From CAYLXP01 sp964387425 (GTDB lineage Bacteria > Verrucomicrobiota > Kiritimatiellia > UBA8416): DNA of 9,852 nucleotides. The notes beneath the pieces are model-generated. The model did not search any database. It saw nothing but the letters and a program-made list of their open reading frames with translations, and was not told where the DNA came from. This document shows, piece after piece, positions 1-9,400 of the stretch (positions are counted from its first letter, which is position 1; the number at the start of each line of letters is the position of its first letter). Made by a program: the position numbers and the translations under genes. The stretch lies in contig CAYLXP010000173.1 of NCBI GenBank assembly GCA_964387425.1, forward strand, positions 1 through 9,852. Reading direction: 5' to 3'.

Positions 1-18
1 GGTTCCTTCCCAGGAACC
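1..18 (-). repeat. GGGA-capped hairpin repeat, copy 1
   Basis: On the minus strand this is a perfect inverted repeat: a 7-bp stem (GGTTCCT/AGGAACC) closed by a GGGA loop, which fits the GNRA tetraloop pattern. It lies about 85 nt downstream of the stop of the last operon gene, so it would be in the 3' untranslated part of the operon transcript. It may extend left beyond the window. The same CCT-GGGA-AGG cap occurs at 9712-9721 (plus strand) and 9834-9843 (minus strand) on different stems. No T-run can be seen after it because the window ends there, so a terminator role can be neither supported nor excluded. Confidence 0.7.
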
Positions 19-42
19 ACGCGAACATTCACGCCATCTCTC

Positions 43-69
43 CTCCGAGTCTCCGCGCCTCCGTGGTGA
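43..69 (-). repeat. CACCACGGAGG-type intergenic repeat, left copy
   Basis: Read on the minus strand, this begins TCACCACGGAGGC and continues with imperfect CGGAG units. It matches the plus-strand repeat at 9649-9675 at 23 of 27 positions by eye. After a further 16 nt (27-42) comes GTTCGCG (26-20), then hairpin copy 1, so the whole stretch 1-69 is one composite unit. Repeats of this 'CACCACGGAGGCACGGAG' type are, from memory, common in intergenic DNA of several environmental phyla and often give spurious translations. Their function is unknown to me. Confidence 0.7.
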
Positions 70-102
70 GTCCCCCTCCCCTGTATGGGATGCTAGTGCT
101 TT

Positions 103-3100
103 TCATTGAACTTCTAACAGTACCAACTTGATTGGCGAAACCGTTGCCTCTTCCAGCCAACGAGACCATGCCTGCGAGTCGTAGCCGAAATCTTGATTCG
201 AGAGCGTACAGAGTTCTTCGTGGGCGCTGCGCGCCAGGAAGCCGCGGATGTCCGTGAGGTAGTCGATTACGGTTTGGTACCCGCGTTTAGACCCACAGCG
301 CGCCATGGCCCGTCCGATGCTGAGCTCAAGATACGCATAGCGATCCTCCATAATGCTAACTCGTCCTTTGCCGGTTTCTCGCGGATCGGTGCCGATCGGA
401 CGCAGACCGCAGGCGATCCCTTTCTTTTTGGCGAGTACGTTTAGCGCTTCGATACATTCCGGATCGGCCAACCGATCCGCGGCATAGCAGATGCTGTAAA
501 CGTAGTTGAACATCGCGTCGGATTTGCTGGGGTTCATTTCGACACGCTTTGCAATCTCGGTCATGAGCGGGATGACTCGGGCGTCACCAGCTCGTCCCAG
601 CGAGTTGACCCAGTAGGTTATCTCCGGAGCGGAAGCGTGGTCGGGTGACCCGTGACGCATCTTTACGTGAGTCTCTCTGGAAAGACCGGGCGTCTTAAGG
701 CTCTGCTCAAGTTCGCCCAGAAGCACATCCGCTCCCTGGCGATCACCGAGGAAGCACAGGGCCTTCCCAACATCAATGCGTCCGGATCCGCTAGCATTTC
801 CCAGCGCCTCTTTGAGCAGCGGCAAGGAGAGCTCGGGCCGCATCAGAAGCGAAACCTCGTCCATCAATTTCAGCTTTCCGGCGGCAAGCTGGTCGACCAT
901 CTTTTTGAGTTGGATGCTGCTAATCTCCGGCAATGCGCTGTCTGTTACACCCGGGATTGTACTCAGGTCTTCGGCAGAAAGTACGCCAAGCTCGATCAGG
1001 CCTTTCTGCAGCGCGTTGATATCAATCTCGGAAAACGGCCGATTGTTCCCGACGGATTGCGCCGCCGCCAATCCCGCCGCACCGCCTATGGCCATAAGGT
1101 CGCGTTGCATACGAGCCAGCGACAGGGTGTCATGGTCAACCGACATGGCTTTCCCGACAACGAGGACGTTGTCAAACTCCACCGGACGCAGGGCGCGGTA
1201 GGGAATCTGAACCGAGAAGTTCTCCATCCACTCGGTGACATAGCCACAGAATGACAGGTCACTGTCGGCGATGCCCTTAATGTCCACGTCGGCTCTGCAG
1301 ACCGAGATCATGTCCTCGAATCGGCGACTCGACATAATATCGGCGTAGGTTACCCGAACACTCGCCTCGATATTTCTGGATTCGCGAGGCGTCGGGTAAT
1401 ACTGCGGAGAACCCCCTTTTGGGAACTTACGCTTTTTGAACCGGCGGGATGCAACCAGAGCTCGGCTCAGGTCGGTCGGGTCGCGGAAGTCGACCACAAA
1501 TGCAAAATGTCGTTTTGCTTCCGGGTTTACTCCTATGTATTGAGCAAAGGAGTGCCACAGGGTCATCGCGTCCCGCGTTGGTCCATAGGAAAAATCGCCG
1601 CCGGCACGCGCCACGATATCGGCATCGCCGGTTGCGTCGATTACGCATTTTGCCTGAATCACGCCCAGCCCGTTCGGGGTCGTGACCACAACGCCACTGA
1701 TCTTTTCCCCATCAACAACCGCGCCCACGGCCAGCGTGTGTGTCAGCATACGCGTTCCGGCGCGCATCAAGCAGTCCAGCATCCCCATACATTTCGGCAT
1801 CCCCGTCGCCTTCATCGTTTGGTCTGCATCGCGGTCAAGCTGCCCCACAAAATCGGTCTCGCGGCCGAACCAGTACTTGCAGACGCCGCCAATCGTATGC
1901 GTTCCACCGACGTCGCCGAACTTCTCCACTACGATCGTATCAACGCCCTCCCTGCTCGCAACCAGTGCGGCGGGCATTCCGCTGGTACCGGCGCCAACCA
2001 CGAGCAAGTCGCAGGTCGCAACGACCGGCAACGTCCCGGCCTGAGCCGTAATCTGTTTTCCGGTACTGTAAATCGGCTCTATGGCATCAAAGGAGGCGGT
2101 TCCTGACGTGCTTGTTTTCGAAGCGGTTCCGAGTTGCAGTACACCGTCGAGCGTTCCGTTTGGTTTCGTAGCGACATCTTTCAACAGCGGAACGAAGGAT
2201 GGGCCGGCAAGCGGCTCGACCATACTCAACGCGAGTCCGTCGTCGACATCCGCCATCGGTCCGCAGACCCAGACATTGTCCAGTTTCTCAGGACGGCATG
2301 CGTCCAACGTCAGTTTGCCCGTTTTTGAGCGACTGACGATCCGCCGCGCAGGCTCCATGAGCAACGTGTTTCCGCCACGGGCATACTGCAGTCCGGTCCC
2401 GCGGGACGCCTCCAAGACGATGCGCCGTGCTTCCTGGTTGTATTTCGCTTCAGGGAAATGACTATCCGCAACCGGCAAGCGCAACTTGAACTCGGCAAAT
2501 GGACCGTGCATTACGATCTGACCGCTTTCGAGTTCAGGCACGCCTTTCACGGCAATCGGAGCGCTGCGTTCCTCGTTACAGAGATAACTATAGCGGGCCA
2601 GCAGGCCCTTCTTGGCAGACGCGCGGGGTTCTGTTTCGCCGCCAGCCAGCGTAACGACCAAGGCGTTGGGCGTACAATCGATCACCCTGTTGGCCTGAAC
2701 GGCAACCAGTCCGCCCTTACAAGCGAACACCACGGCGGTAATTCGATTGTCCGCCTGCGCCACGCCGCACGGGAACAAGTCGTAGTGCAGTGAAGCACCA
2801 GAGTCGAGGAGCAGGTTTTCCAGCCCCTCCGTCACCTTGATCATATCCAGCAGAGAATCTTCTCCCGCCTCCTTGTCGACGCATGAGGCGAGGAACGCGT
2901 TGATTCCCGCATCGCTCGATTCCAAGTTGGCGCGATTTACCCAGGGGCGCTGACACATAATCAGCTCATGCGGAAGAGACGTGCCCGCAGAGGCAAGCAC
3001 CGCGCTTTTTCCCTCCTTTGCAAACGTTGAGGCCAAAAAACAGGCATCCAGTGTTGAGCCGACAACCAATACGTCCGCACGCCTGATCACCGGAATCTGC

Positions 3101-3204
3101 TTACCTTCAAACGCGACGTAGCGTGATGCATCGCTCACTGCAGCATTGGCCGAAATCGCCGCTATGGCAACGAGCGCGCATACTGCGAAAATCAACTTTT
3201 TCAT
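103..3204 (-). CDS. exported two-module FAD-dependent oxidoreductase with HEAT-like C-terminus
   Basis: Last gene of the operon, 1033 residues. Residues 1-22 form a Sec-type signal peptide (MKK, hydrophobic core, cleavage near ANA-AV). A first Rossmann-like module begins at about residue 43, with a divergent dinucleotide motif GSTLDA (49-54) and a matching VIDCTPNA strand (174-181). A second module starts at about 397 with an intact GAGTSG (404-409), acidic Glu427 at the end of strand 2, GG at 433-434 and VIDATGDAD (521-529). These fit the FAD_oxidored (PF12831-like) family. Residues from about 758 to the end look helical and HEAT-like (for example GRAGDARVIPLMTEIAK). The layout and many segments match the first operon gene (6487-9528), so the two are paralogues. 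The start at 3204 has AAAGG (3210-3214) 5 nt upstream. A 109-nt gap separates it from the sulfatase gene. Reaction and substrate are unknown; redox chemistry in the periplasm is inferred. Confidence 0.9.
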   Translation of the reverse strand: MKKLIFAVCALVAIAAISANAAVSDASRYVAFEGKQIPVIRRADVLVVGSTLDACFLASTFAKEGKSAVLASAGTSLPHELIMCQRPWVNRANLESSDAGINAFLASCVDKEAGEDSLLDMIKVTEGLENLLLDSGASLHYDLFPCGVAQADNRITAVVFACKGGLVAVQANRVIDCTPNALVVTLAGGETEPRASAKKGLLARYSYLCNEERSAPIAVKGVPELESGQIVMHGPFAEFKLRLPVADSHFPEAKYNQEARRIVLEASRGTGLQYARGGNTLLMEPARRIVSRSKTGKLTLDACRPEKLDNVWVCGPMADVDDGLALSMVEPLAGPSFVPLLKDVATKPNGTLDGVLQLGTASKTSTSGTASFDAIEPIYSTGKQITAQAGTLPVVATCDLLVVGAGTSGMPAALVASREGVDTIVVEKFGDVGGTHTIGGVCKYWFGRETDFVGQLDRDADQTMKATGMPKCMGMLDCLMRAGTRMLTHTLAVGAVVDGEKISGVVVTTPNGLGVIQAKCVIDATGDADIVARAGGDFSYGPTRDAMTLWHSFAQYIGVNPEAKRHFAFVVDFRDPTDLSRALVASRRFKKRKFPKGGSPQYYPTPRESRNIEASVRVTYADIMSSRRFEDMISVCRADVDIKGIADSDLSFCGYVTEWMENFSVQIPYRALRPVEFDNVLVVGKAMSVDHDTLSLARMQRDLMAIGGAAGLAAAQSVGNNRPFSEIDINALQKGLIELGVLSAEDLSTIPGVTDSALPEISSIQLKKMVDQLAAGKLKLMDEVSLLMRPELSLPLLKEALGNASGSGRIDVGKALCFLGDRQGADVLLGELEQSLKTPGLSRETHVKMRHGSPDHASAPEITYWVNSLGRAGDARVIPLMTEIAKRVEMNPSKSDAMFNYVYSICYAADRLADPECIEALNVLAKKKGIACGLRPIGTDPRETGKGRVSIMEDRYAYLELSIGRAMARCGSKRGYQTVIDYLTDIRGFLARSAHEELCTLSNQDFGYDSQAWSRWLEEATVSPIKLVLLEVQ

Positions 3205-3262
3205 ATTAACCTTTACTGTACGATTCGGGCGCTTCCGGATTTCGCGGGGGTTTATTCATTGG

Positions 3263-3299
3263 GTATAGCAGACAGCGGTCTTGACCAATCTGCCTATAC
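3263..3299 (-). other. stem-loop in the intergenic gap between the sulfatase and last oxidoreductase genes
   Basis: The gap 3205-3313 contains an imperfect inverted repeat: GTATAGCAGA (3263-3272) is complementary to TCTGCCTATAC (3289-3299) with one bulged C, giving a 10-bp stem. Inside it, GGT (3277-3279) can pair with ACC (3284-3286) across a CTTG loop. In the operon transcript it would lie between the sulfatase stop and the ribosome site of the last gene. No U-run follows, so it does not look like an intrinsic terminator. It could be an mRNA processing or stability element, or chance. I see no convincing promoter in this gap. Confidence 0.4.
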
Positions 3300-3313
3300 A
3301 GGGGATTCGCATG

Positions 3314-4924
3314 TCATTTCCTCTCTTTCTTCTTATTCTTGCTCTTTGTCTTGCCCCTGGCTTTCTTCGGCCCCGCCGTGTTGAATGGTTTGGCAAAATC
3401 GCTGTATTCCGGGTGCATCGCTGCCGTTGCTGTTTCCAGAACCGGCATCTTTGCTTTCTCGGGAGCGCGCAGGACATTGTCCGTCATATCATGCCATTGC
3501 TTCTGCATTTGCATCACTCGCTCCGGATGCCGGGCGGCCAGGTCCTTCAGCTCCGTGCGGTCGGCAGCCATGTTGAAGAGTTGCCAGGGCTCACGCCGAT
3601 AGCTCACCAGCTTCCAATCCCCGTCACGTAGTGCTCTGTCGTCGCAAAAAAGGAAATGGATGGGAGGGCGTTTGCCGAGAGACTGCCCCGAGAAGATCGG
3701 CACCAGGGACACCCCCGACACGGGCCTGAGCTCGCGTCCGAGCCATTCCTTGGGGACCGGGGCCTTGCAGATGGTTGAGAGTGTTGGCAGCACATCAATG
3801 ATATGGGTGGGCTCGTGAACCAGGGATCCCGCTTTCGTCTTCAACCCCGCGGGCCAGTGCACGATCGCCGGGGTACACACGCCGCCCTCGAACTGGTTCT
3901 GCTTGTAGAAACGGAAAGGCGTGTTGCGCGCCCAGGCCCAACCGGTGCTGTCGCTCCAGCGCACCTTGGGATCCCAGGGAACCTGGTCAAGGTTTCTCTG
4001 GCTCCGCCCCCGGTCGTACGGGCAGGCCCCGTTGTCGGAGATGAAGAGGATCATGGTGTTCTCCAGCTCGCCGGCCTTCTCCAGATCCGCGACCAAGCGC
4101 CCCATCTCCTGGTCGATTCGGTCGATCATCCCGGCGATCGCCGTCATCCGCTTCTCTTCAAACGCCTGCCAGTCTGCATCCAGCTTGTCCCAGTCCCGCA
4201 CATGCTCGGGCCGCGGCGAAACCGTAATGTCGTTGCCGAACAAGCCAAGCTTCTTCTGCTTCTTGAACCGCGCGGCCCGGATGGTGTCCCAGCCCTTGCG
4301 GTACCGGCCCTCATACTTCTTGTAGTCTTTCTTCAGCGGCTGCAGCGGGGCATGCGGCGCGTTGAAGGCAACGTACAGGTACCAGGGCTTCTTCGTCTCG
4401 CGCGCCTCTTTCAGGAATTGAATCGCATGGTCCACTTTGGCAACGGTGGTGTAGAACCCCGTTGCGGGCACCGACCATTCCTCGCCATTCAGACGGAAGG
4501 TTTTGTCGCCCAGGTAGTAATTGCACGCCCCGCTCAAATGCCCGAAGTAGCGATGGAACCCGAAATCGGTGGGCTCTTTCTGCAGGTGCCACTTACCGCT
4601 CATCATGGTGAAATAGCCGGCTTTGGCGAGCATCTCAGCAGACGTCACACAGTGCGAGAGCGATGTGTTCCCAGCCTGATAACAGTACTGCCCGGACAGC
4701 AACGCCACCCGGGATGAGTGACACTTGGCCGTGTTGTAGAACTGGGTGAACCTCAGCCCGTTCCCGGCCAATCGGTCCAGGGTCGGTGTCTCGATCTCAC
4801 CGCCGTAGCAGCCGAGATCCGAAAAGCCCATATCATCGACCATGATAAGGAGAATGTTCGGGCGCTCTTCCGCAAAGAGGCATAACGCGACGGACGAGAC
4901 GAGAAGTACAATTAATTTCTTCAT
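3314..4924 (-). CDS. exported S1-family sulfatase (arylsulfatase-like)
   Basis: A 536-residue hydrolase of sulfate esters with a Sec signal peptide (residues 1-18; MKKLIVLLVSSVALCLFA then EERPNILLI). Metal ligands are visible as Asp30-Asp31 in VDDMG and Asp297-Asn298 in ISDNG. The formylglycine site is CHSSR (Cys68-Arg72) followed by VALLSG, so Cys68 should be converted by a formylglycine-generating enzyme encoded elsewhere. The second signature ends GKWH (110-113), and NAPHAP carries His191. The 'CYGGEIETPTLDRLAGNGLRFTQFYNT'-like region (split at 39-65) resembles SulfAtlas subfamily S1_4 by memory only. The C-terminal 17-19 residues are mostly Lys/Arg, an unusual basic tail. The start overlaps the upstream gene's stop as ATGA (4921-4924), with AAGGA at 4932-4936, implying translational coupling. 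The natural substrate, probably a sulfated polysaccharide, cannot be told from sequence. Confidence 0.95.
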   Translation of the reverse strand: MKKLIVLLVSSVALCLFAEERPNILLIMVDDMGFSDLGCYGGEIETPTLDRLAGNGLRFTQFYNTAKCHSSRVALLSGQYCYQAGNTSLSHCVTSAEMLAKAGYFTMMSGKWHLQKEPTDFGFHRYFGHLSGACNYYLGDKTFRLNGEEWSVPATGFYTTVAKVDHAIQFLKEARETKKPWYLYVAFNAPHAPLQPLKKDYKKYEGRYRKGWDTIRAARFKKQKKLGLFGNDITVSPRPEHVRDWDKLDADWQAFEEKRMTAIAGMIDRIDQEMGRLVADLEKAGELENTMILFISDNGACPYDRGRSQRNLDQVPWDPKVRWSDSTGWAWARNTPFRFYKQNQFEGGVCTPAIVHWPAGLKTKAGSLVHEPTHIIDVLPTLSTICKAPVPKEWLGRELRPVSGVSLVPIFSGQSLGKRPPIHFLFCDDRALRDGDWKLVSYRREPWQLFNMAADRTELKDLAARHPERVMQMQKQWHDMTDNVLRAPEKAKMPVLETATAAMHPEYSDFAKPFNTAGPKKARGKTKSKNKKKERK

Positions 4925-6471
4925 TTAAGCTTCCTTTGATCATTGTCATGGAGGTAGCTGGAACCGACACGCGGCGTGGAGTTGCTGCCCTTCGCCCAGG
5001 AACCGACGGCAACCGCCGTCGACGCATCCACCAACAGCCCTTCCCCCGCTACTGCCGCTACCCCTTTCGTCCCGGCAACATCCTTCAACGCACCGATGAC
5101 AACGGCGTTGTGTTCCGCCAGTGCGCTGTGGATCTCACGCAACGGCACGTCTGATGGGGTTGTGTTGTTCATAACGGCCAGTGCCGCGGTTACCCCGGCA
5201 GCCTGCCCCATCGCCATACAGGACGCCTGAACGCGTGCTGCGGAATTTGCCAGGCGATCGCTCGACAGGCAGCGACCGGCCACCATCATGTTTTTTGATC
5301 CTTTGGGGGTGAGCGCGCCACGCGGGATCGTCGGGAAGGTACCTGGTTTCAGGTGCCCCGGTTTCACCCCATGTTCATCGTGCAGGTCAATGGGGTAAAA
5401 CGAATAGCATACGGCATCGTCAAATCTGCGGCCGCTTGTGTAGTCGTCCACCGTCAGCACCGTCTCGCCCTTGATCCGGTACGTCTCCCGAACGGCCGTT
5501 TCGGTCATCATCTTATCAATCGATGTCTTTTCTCCTCCGGGCAAACTTCGAAGGAACGTGAGGATCCGCATCACACATGCCCGCCCATCAAGGTTTGCCT
5601 GCGTTTGCGTAGCCGCTGTCGAAGAGTCCGCGCCAAAAATATGGTTGTTGTTCCCACCCCCGCCTATGGCCTGAAACGGATTGCCCGACCAGGTATCCCC
5701 CTTCTTCAATTTGCCGGCCTTGAGCCACTCGTTGTATTTTTCTCTGACCTGTTTGCTATTCTTACGCAGGATCCCTTGGTCGAAGCCCTTGTAGGTGGTC
5801 ACCATCGTACCCGGTTGACGGGTTTCCTCCCTCATGCGCTCAAACCCTGCCATTCCGACCAGCGTCGCGCCTCCCGTGCAATCAATGATCTGACCGCAGC
5901 GTACCTGGTAGTTGACCCCCTGCCCTGCGATCTCCACTTGCCAGCCGTTTTCGGTCTCCACAACGGCATTCGGGTATTGATAATACGCCAGGGATACCCC
6001 GGCCTCCACACAGGCCTGCTCAGCGAGTAAGGTGTACAAGGGGGCATTGACGAGAACCTGGTGATGAGGGTGACGCTGTGGCACGACGGAAAAGTCCGGC
6101 AACCTTCCGCCATCCATCGCGACGGCCTTGGTTACGAGCTCCCAGCCAATGCCGCTGATCAGCTGCTTACCCCAGGCATGGAACAGCCCGGGGAAATTGA
6201 CGCCCCCGGTGGTCGTCGTTCCGCCCAACTGGGAGTTTCGCTCCACCAACAGGGTTTTTGCCCCCATCCGACCGGCCTGAATCGCCGCAACAACACCGGC
6301 GGTGCCGCCGCCGACCACCAACACATCCATATAACAGTCAACACCAGTCGCAGCGGTCGGTTTTGCTGATGACTGGCTGCCCTTAGCGCTCATCGCTGTT
6401 GAGCCAACGGTCAATCCGGCTGCACCAACCATGGTTGCCTGCATAAAGTTCCTTCGGTCAATTTTGCTCAT
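4921..6471 (-). CDS. Tat-exported FAD-dependent oxidoreductase (FAD_oxidored family)
   Basis: A 516-residue flavoprotein of the PF12831-like FAD_oxidored group. The N-terminus MSKIDRRNFMQATMVGAAGL is a twin-arginine signal (Arg6-Arg7, then Asn-Phe-Met) with a hydrophobic stretch to about residue 29, so it should be exported folded with FAD bound. The Rossmann fold starts at Asp49 with GGGTAG (54-59) and Glu77 at the end of strand 2, then LGGT (82-85). Further marks are IDCTGGA and the C-terminal segment MMVAGRCLSSD...RVQASCMAMGQAAG, which closes the FAD site in this family. It lacks the second module and HEAT-like tail of its two larger neighbours. The start at 6471 has AAAGGA (6479-6484) 7 nt upstream. 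It begins 15 nt after the first gene's stop and overlaps the sulfatase start by 4 nt. The substrate is unknown; partnership with the sulfatase is inferred from coupling. Confidence 0.93.
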   Translation of the reverse strand: MSKIDRRNFMQATMVGAAGLTVGSTAMSAKGSQSSAKPTAATGVDCYMDVLVVGGGTAGVVAAIQAGRMGAKTLLVERNSQLGGTTTTGGVNFPGLFHAWGKQLISGIGWELVTKAVAMDGGRLPDFSVVPQRHPHHQVLVNAPLYTLLAEQACVEAGVSLAYYQYPNAVVETENGWQVEIAGQGVNYQVRCGQIIDCTGGATLVGMAGFERMREETRQPGTMVTTYKGFDQGILRKNSKQVREKYNEWLKAGKLKKGDTWSGNPFQAIGGGGNNNHIFGADSSTAATQTQANLDGRACVMRILTFLRSLPGGEKTSIDKMMTETAVRETYRIKGETVLTVDDYTSGRRFDDAVCYSFYPIDLHDEHGVKPGHLKPGTFPTIPRGALTPKGSKNMMVAGRCLSSDRLANSAARVQASCMAMGQAAGVTAALAVMNNTTPSDVPLREIHSALAEHNAVVIGALKDVAGTKGVAAVAGEGLLVDASTAVAVGSWAKGSNSTPRVGSSYLHDNDQRKLK

Positions 6472-6486
6472 AACAATATCCTTTGG

Positions 6487-9400
6487 CTATTTTGGCACGT
6501 TCTCTGCCAGAACCGCTCTGGCGTGAATGGCATAATGTCCACGCAGGTCGTTGCTATAAGCTTCAAGCGTCTTTCTGCCGATCCCTTCGTAGTCGCCACA
6601 GCGATACAAAGCACGGGCCACAATCAGCTCCCTCAGTGAAACTTCACGCGTGGTACAATCCATATTACTGGGAGGCGTACGCTTCAGCACATCATCAATT
6701 CCAAAGAATGCGTTCCCTTGTGTTTTCTTCAGCTTCATTAATCGAGCCAAGGCTGGAGCGGCCTGACTGTCACCAATATTCTCAAATGCGACTGCGACAG
6801 CCCGGAAATGCGATAATTCGCTGTTATCATTGAGTTGTGCTGCTTTCTTAGTCAGCACCGGCAAGGCGCGTTTATCTTTTGTGCGGCCAAGAGCGATAAT
6901 CAGATTGTCGAGCGGACTGGTGGTCGGTCCGTAATTACCACACCCTTTGAATTTCCACCCTTTACCCCATCCTTTTTCCTTGCTGACCGCATCCATCAAC
7001 GTTCCTGCTCCAGTATCGTCATACAACAACCCAAGAACATGCGCATAGCGCAGTTTGACATCCTCCTGATCCGATGCCGCATATGCTTCTCGCATCAGCG
7101 GAATGGCCACATCCGGCTGAGTCAAGATTTGCGAAATTCCTGAGTAGTCGCGCCCCAGGCGTTCTACCGCCACTTGAATGACTTCCGGCCCCAGGGGATA
7201 ACTATCCTCAGCGTCGATGAAATTTTCCGGGATGGTGCCGATATCCACCAAGTGCCGTTGCAACTCCTTGACATCAATCTTCCTGACCGTCGACCTATCT
7301 CTTGCCGCCATCGCGGAGGCATACCCGGCTGCATAACTGTGGTTCTCGATGTCTCGTTGCATCCGAAGCACCGGCATCGCGTCCCCGTGCCCGCTAATCC
7401 CCAGCCCCGTAACCAGGATGCCGTCATATCCCTTGGGCAATAAGGCTCGATACGGAATGTTTCCCCGGAGCTCTTCTCGTTGCTGGCGATACACCATGAA
7501 CAGGTCATGACTCGAGAAGCCATGGTTGTCGAAGTCACTCGAAGCGACCGTGATGACATCCGGGAAAACACGTTGATTGAGAATGTCCATCGGGGTGATC
7601 ATGACATCGCCAACGATGCGTCGCCTGACGCGTGAATCGATCAACTGCCCGAGGTCATACTGGCCCCTGAACTTCTGCTTGGCCACGACATGGATGCGCC
7701 ACATATCCATGACATCGTCATCATGAGCAAAGGTCCAATCCGAGTTCATCACATTTTCTCCGGGGTGCCAGGGGGGCAGCCCCGTGCCTTGTACGGAAAT
7801 ATGCTCATGGTCGATCATTTGCGTTTCAAGACCGGCGCAGTGTGGGATCACCGAATTGCCTGTTGAGTCAATGACCGTATTGGCCAGGATCACGCCACGT
7901 CCATCGGGTGTGGCCACAACAACACCAGTGAAGCGCTTGTCTTGCACCACCGAACCCACGCCTAATGCCAGGTACCAGATTTCGCCACCCGCTTTGTTGA
8001 TCTCCTTGCGCAACCACTCCATCTTCGTTTCGATGTCAAAATATGGGTTCTTCCTGGCCGGAAACTTCACATCACTCAATGCCGTGATCTCCCGTTCCAC
8101 CTCGGCAGTAAACCCGGCTTTATTCCCGTGATAATAGACGGCGATCCGCCCCAGGGTCCCTACGCCTCCGAGACCATGCAGATGCTCAATGACCAGCGTA
8201 CGGGCACCGGCTCGGGCTGCACCAATCCCGGCTGGGGCGCCCCCCGTACCTCCACCGACCACCACGGTGTCATAACGGCCCAGCACCGGCAGTGCCCGGG
8301 CAGGACTGCGGACGGCCCCTTCTGACGGCTTCCACCTCAAGCCCGTGAGGACGTCTCCGACGTCCGCCTGGATCGTTGCCTTCCCCCCATGTCCGGCAAC
8401 AACGAGTTCAGCCGCAGGTGCCAACGACCTCGAAACAGCCATTTCTGCAACCTGTTTCCCGACGTTTTGCCCCCACTGCAGACTCTGCAGAGGCTGAAGC
8501 AGCTGCGTGGCAACTTCACGCGAAACCTCGGCACAGCCGCCGAGAACGTAGAGATGATTCATATCCGCAGGCGTGATTGCCGAGAGCGGGATGTTTCCAG
8601 CCCCCGCCCATGCACCGTCATCGGCGCTACGTGAACGCACAGGATCCGGCGGAACCTGAAACAGCTTTTCCGAATACGTCGCCTGACCAAACTGGTAGGT
8701 TTGATCGCGGGCGATCTGATCCGCACGAACAAAGGAAGCCCAGGATCCATCCTTCATGGGAAGCTCCAATTCGTATTCATAAACCGAATACGACTTTAGC
8801 TCCGCCTCTTTCTTCTTACTTTTCGGTACCCTAACGGAATATTCAAATCCAAGATTCTTCGCCCCGGGATTGGGTTTCCCACCCACAATGACACGCTTGA
8901 ACTTCTGAGGCCCCGAGGGATAAGGCGTGAACGCTGCTCCGGCAATTCGTGCTACGGAAGCGCGTTCGGTCGCATCGATAATGACCTTACCCCGTATCGC
9001 CTGACGTCCCGAACGGTTGGCGGCCACCACGCCGGCAAGTTCCCCGTTCGGATCATGCAGGACTTCGGTCACATAACTCCCATAAAGATAAGCGACCTTG
9101 GAACGCAACAGGGCTTCGTCCAGTTTCCTTTTTACGTCCATGGGGGTCACGACCCGGTAACCATTCGCGGTCACCTTTGCTCCGGAAGACTCTCCGTAAA
9201 TGGCTTGTCCTAACGCCGTCGTGGGTTCTGCGTCAGCTTTGATCCAAAGTCGTTGCGTCCCACAGACATCCGCTCCCAGGTAGGGACGATCCGTGATAAG
9301 GAACACCGTCGCACCGGCTTGCGCGGCCGCCTCCGCAGCGGCAACCCCTCGCAAGGTTCCTCCCACGACAATGACATCCACATCATACGACAACGGAAGC

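Noticed and set aside
77..90. Small inverted repeat TCCC-CTGTAT-GGGA just after the last gene, as a terminator
   Set aside because: Only 4 bp and no following T-run on the minus strand; too weak to call.
652..2106. Several plus-strand open frames of about 120-200 codons opposite the last oxidoreductase gene
   Set aside because: Shadows of the real minus-strand gene; compositions rich in Arg, Ser and Pro without domain features.
3269..3299. Promoter within the sulfatase-oxidoreductase gap (TTGGTC and TATACC on the minus strand)
   Set aside because: The spacing is about 15 nt and both boxes depart from consensus; they also lie inside the stem-loop arms, so the resemblance is not persuasive.
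3803..4717. A 304-codon open frame on the plus strand opposite the sulfatase gene
   Set aside because: It is wholly antisense to a gene with clear catalytic motifs, has no recognisable domain, and long antisense frames are expected in GC-rich coding DNA.
5353..6030. A 225-codon plus-strand open frame opposite the Tat-exported oxidoreductase
   Set aside because: Antisense to a gene with an intact GGGTAG motif and Tat signal; no family features of its own.
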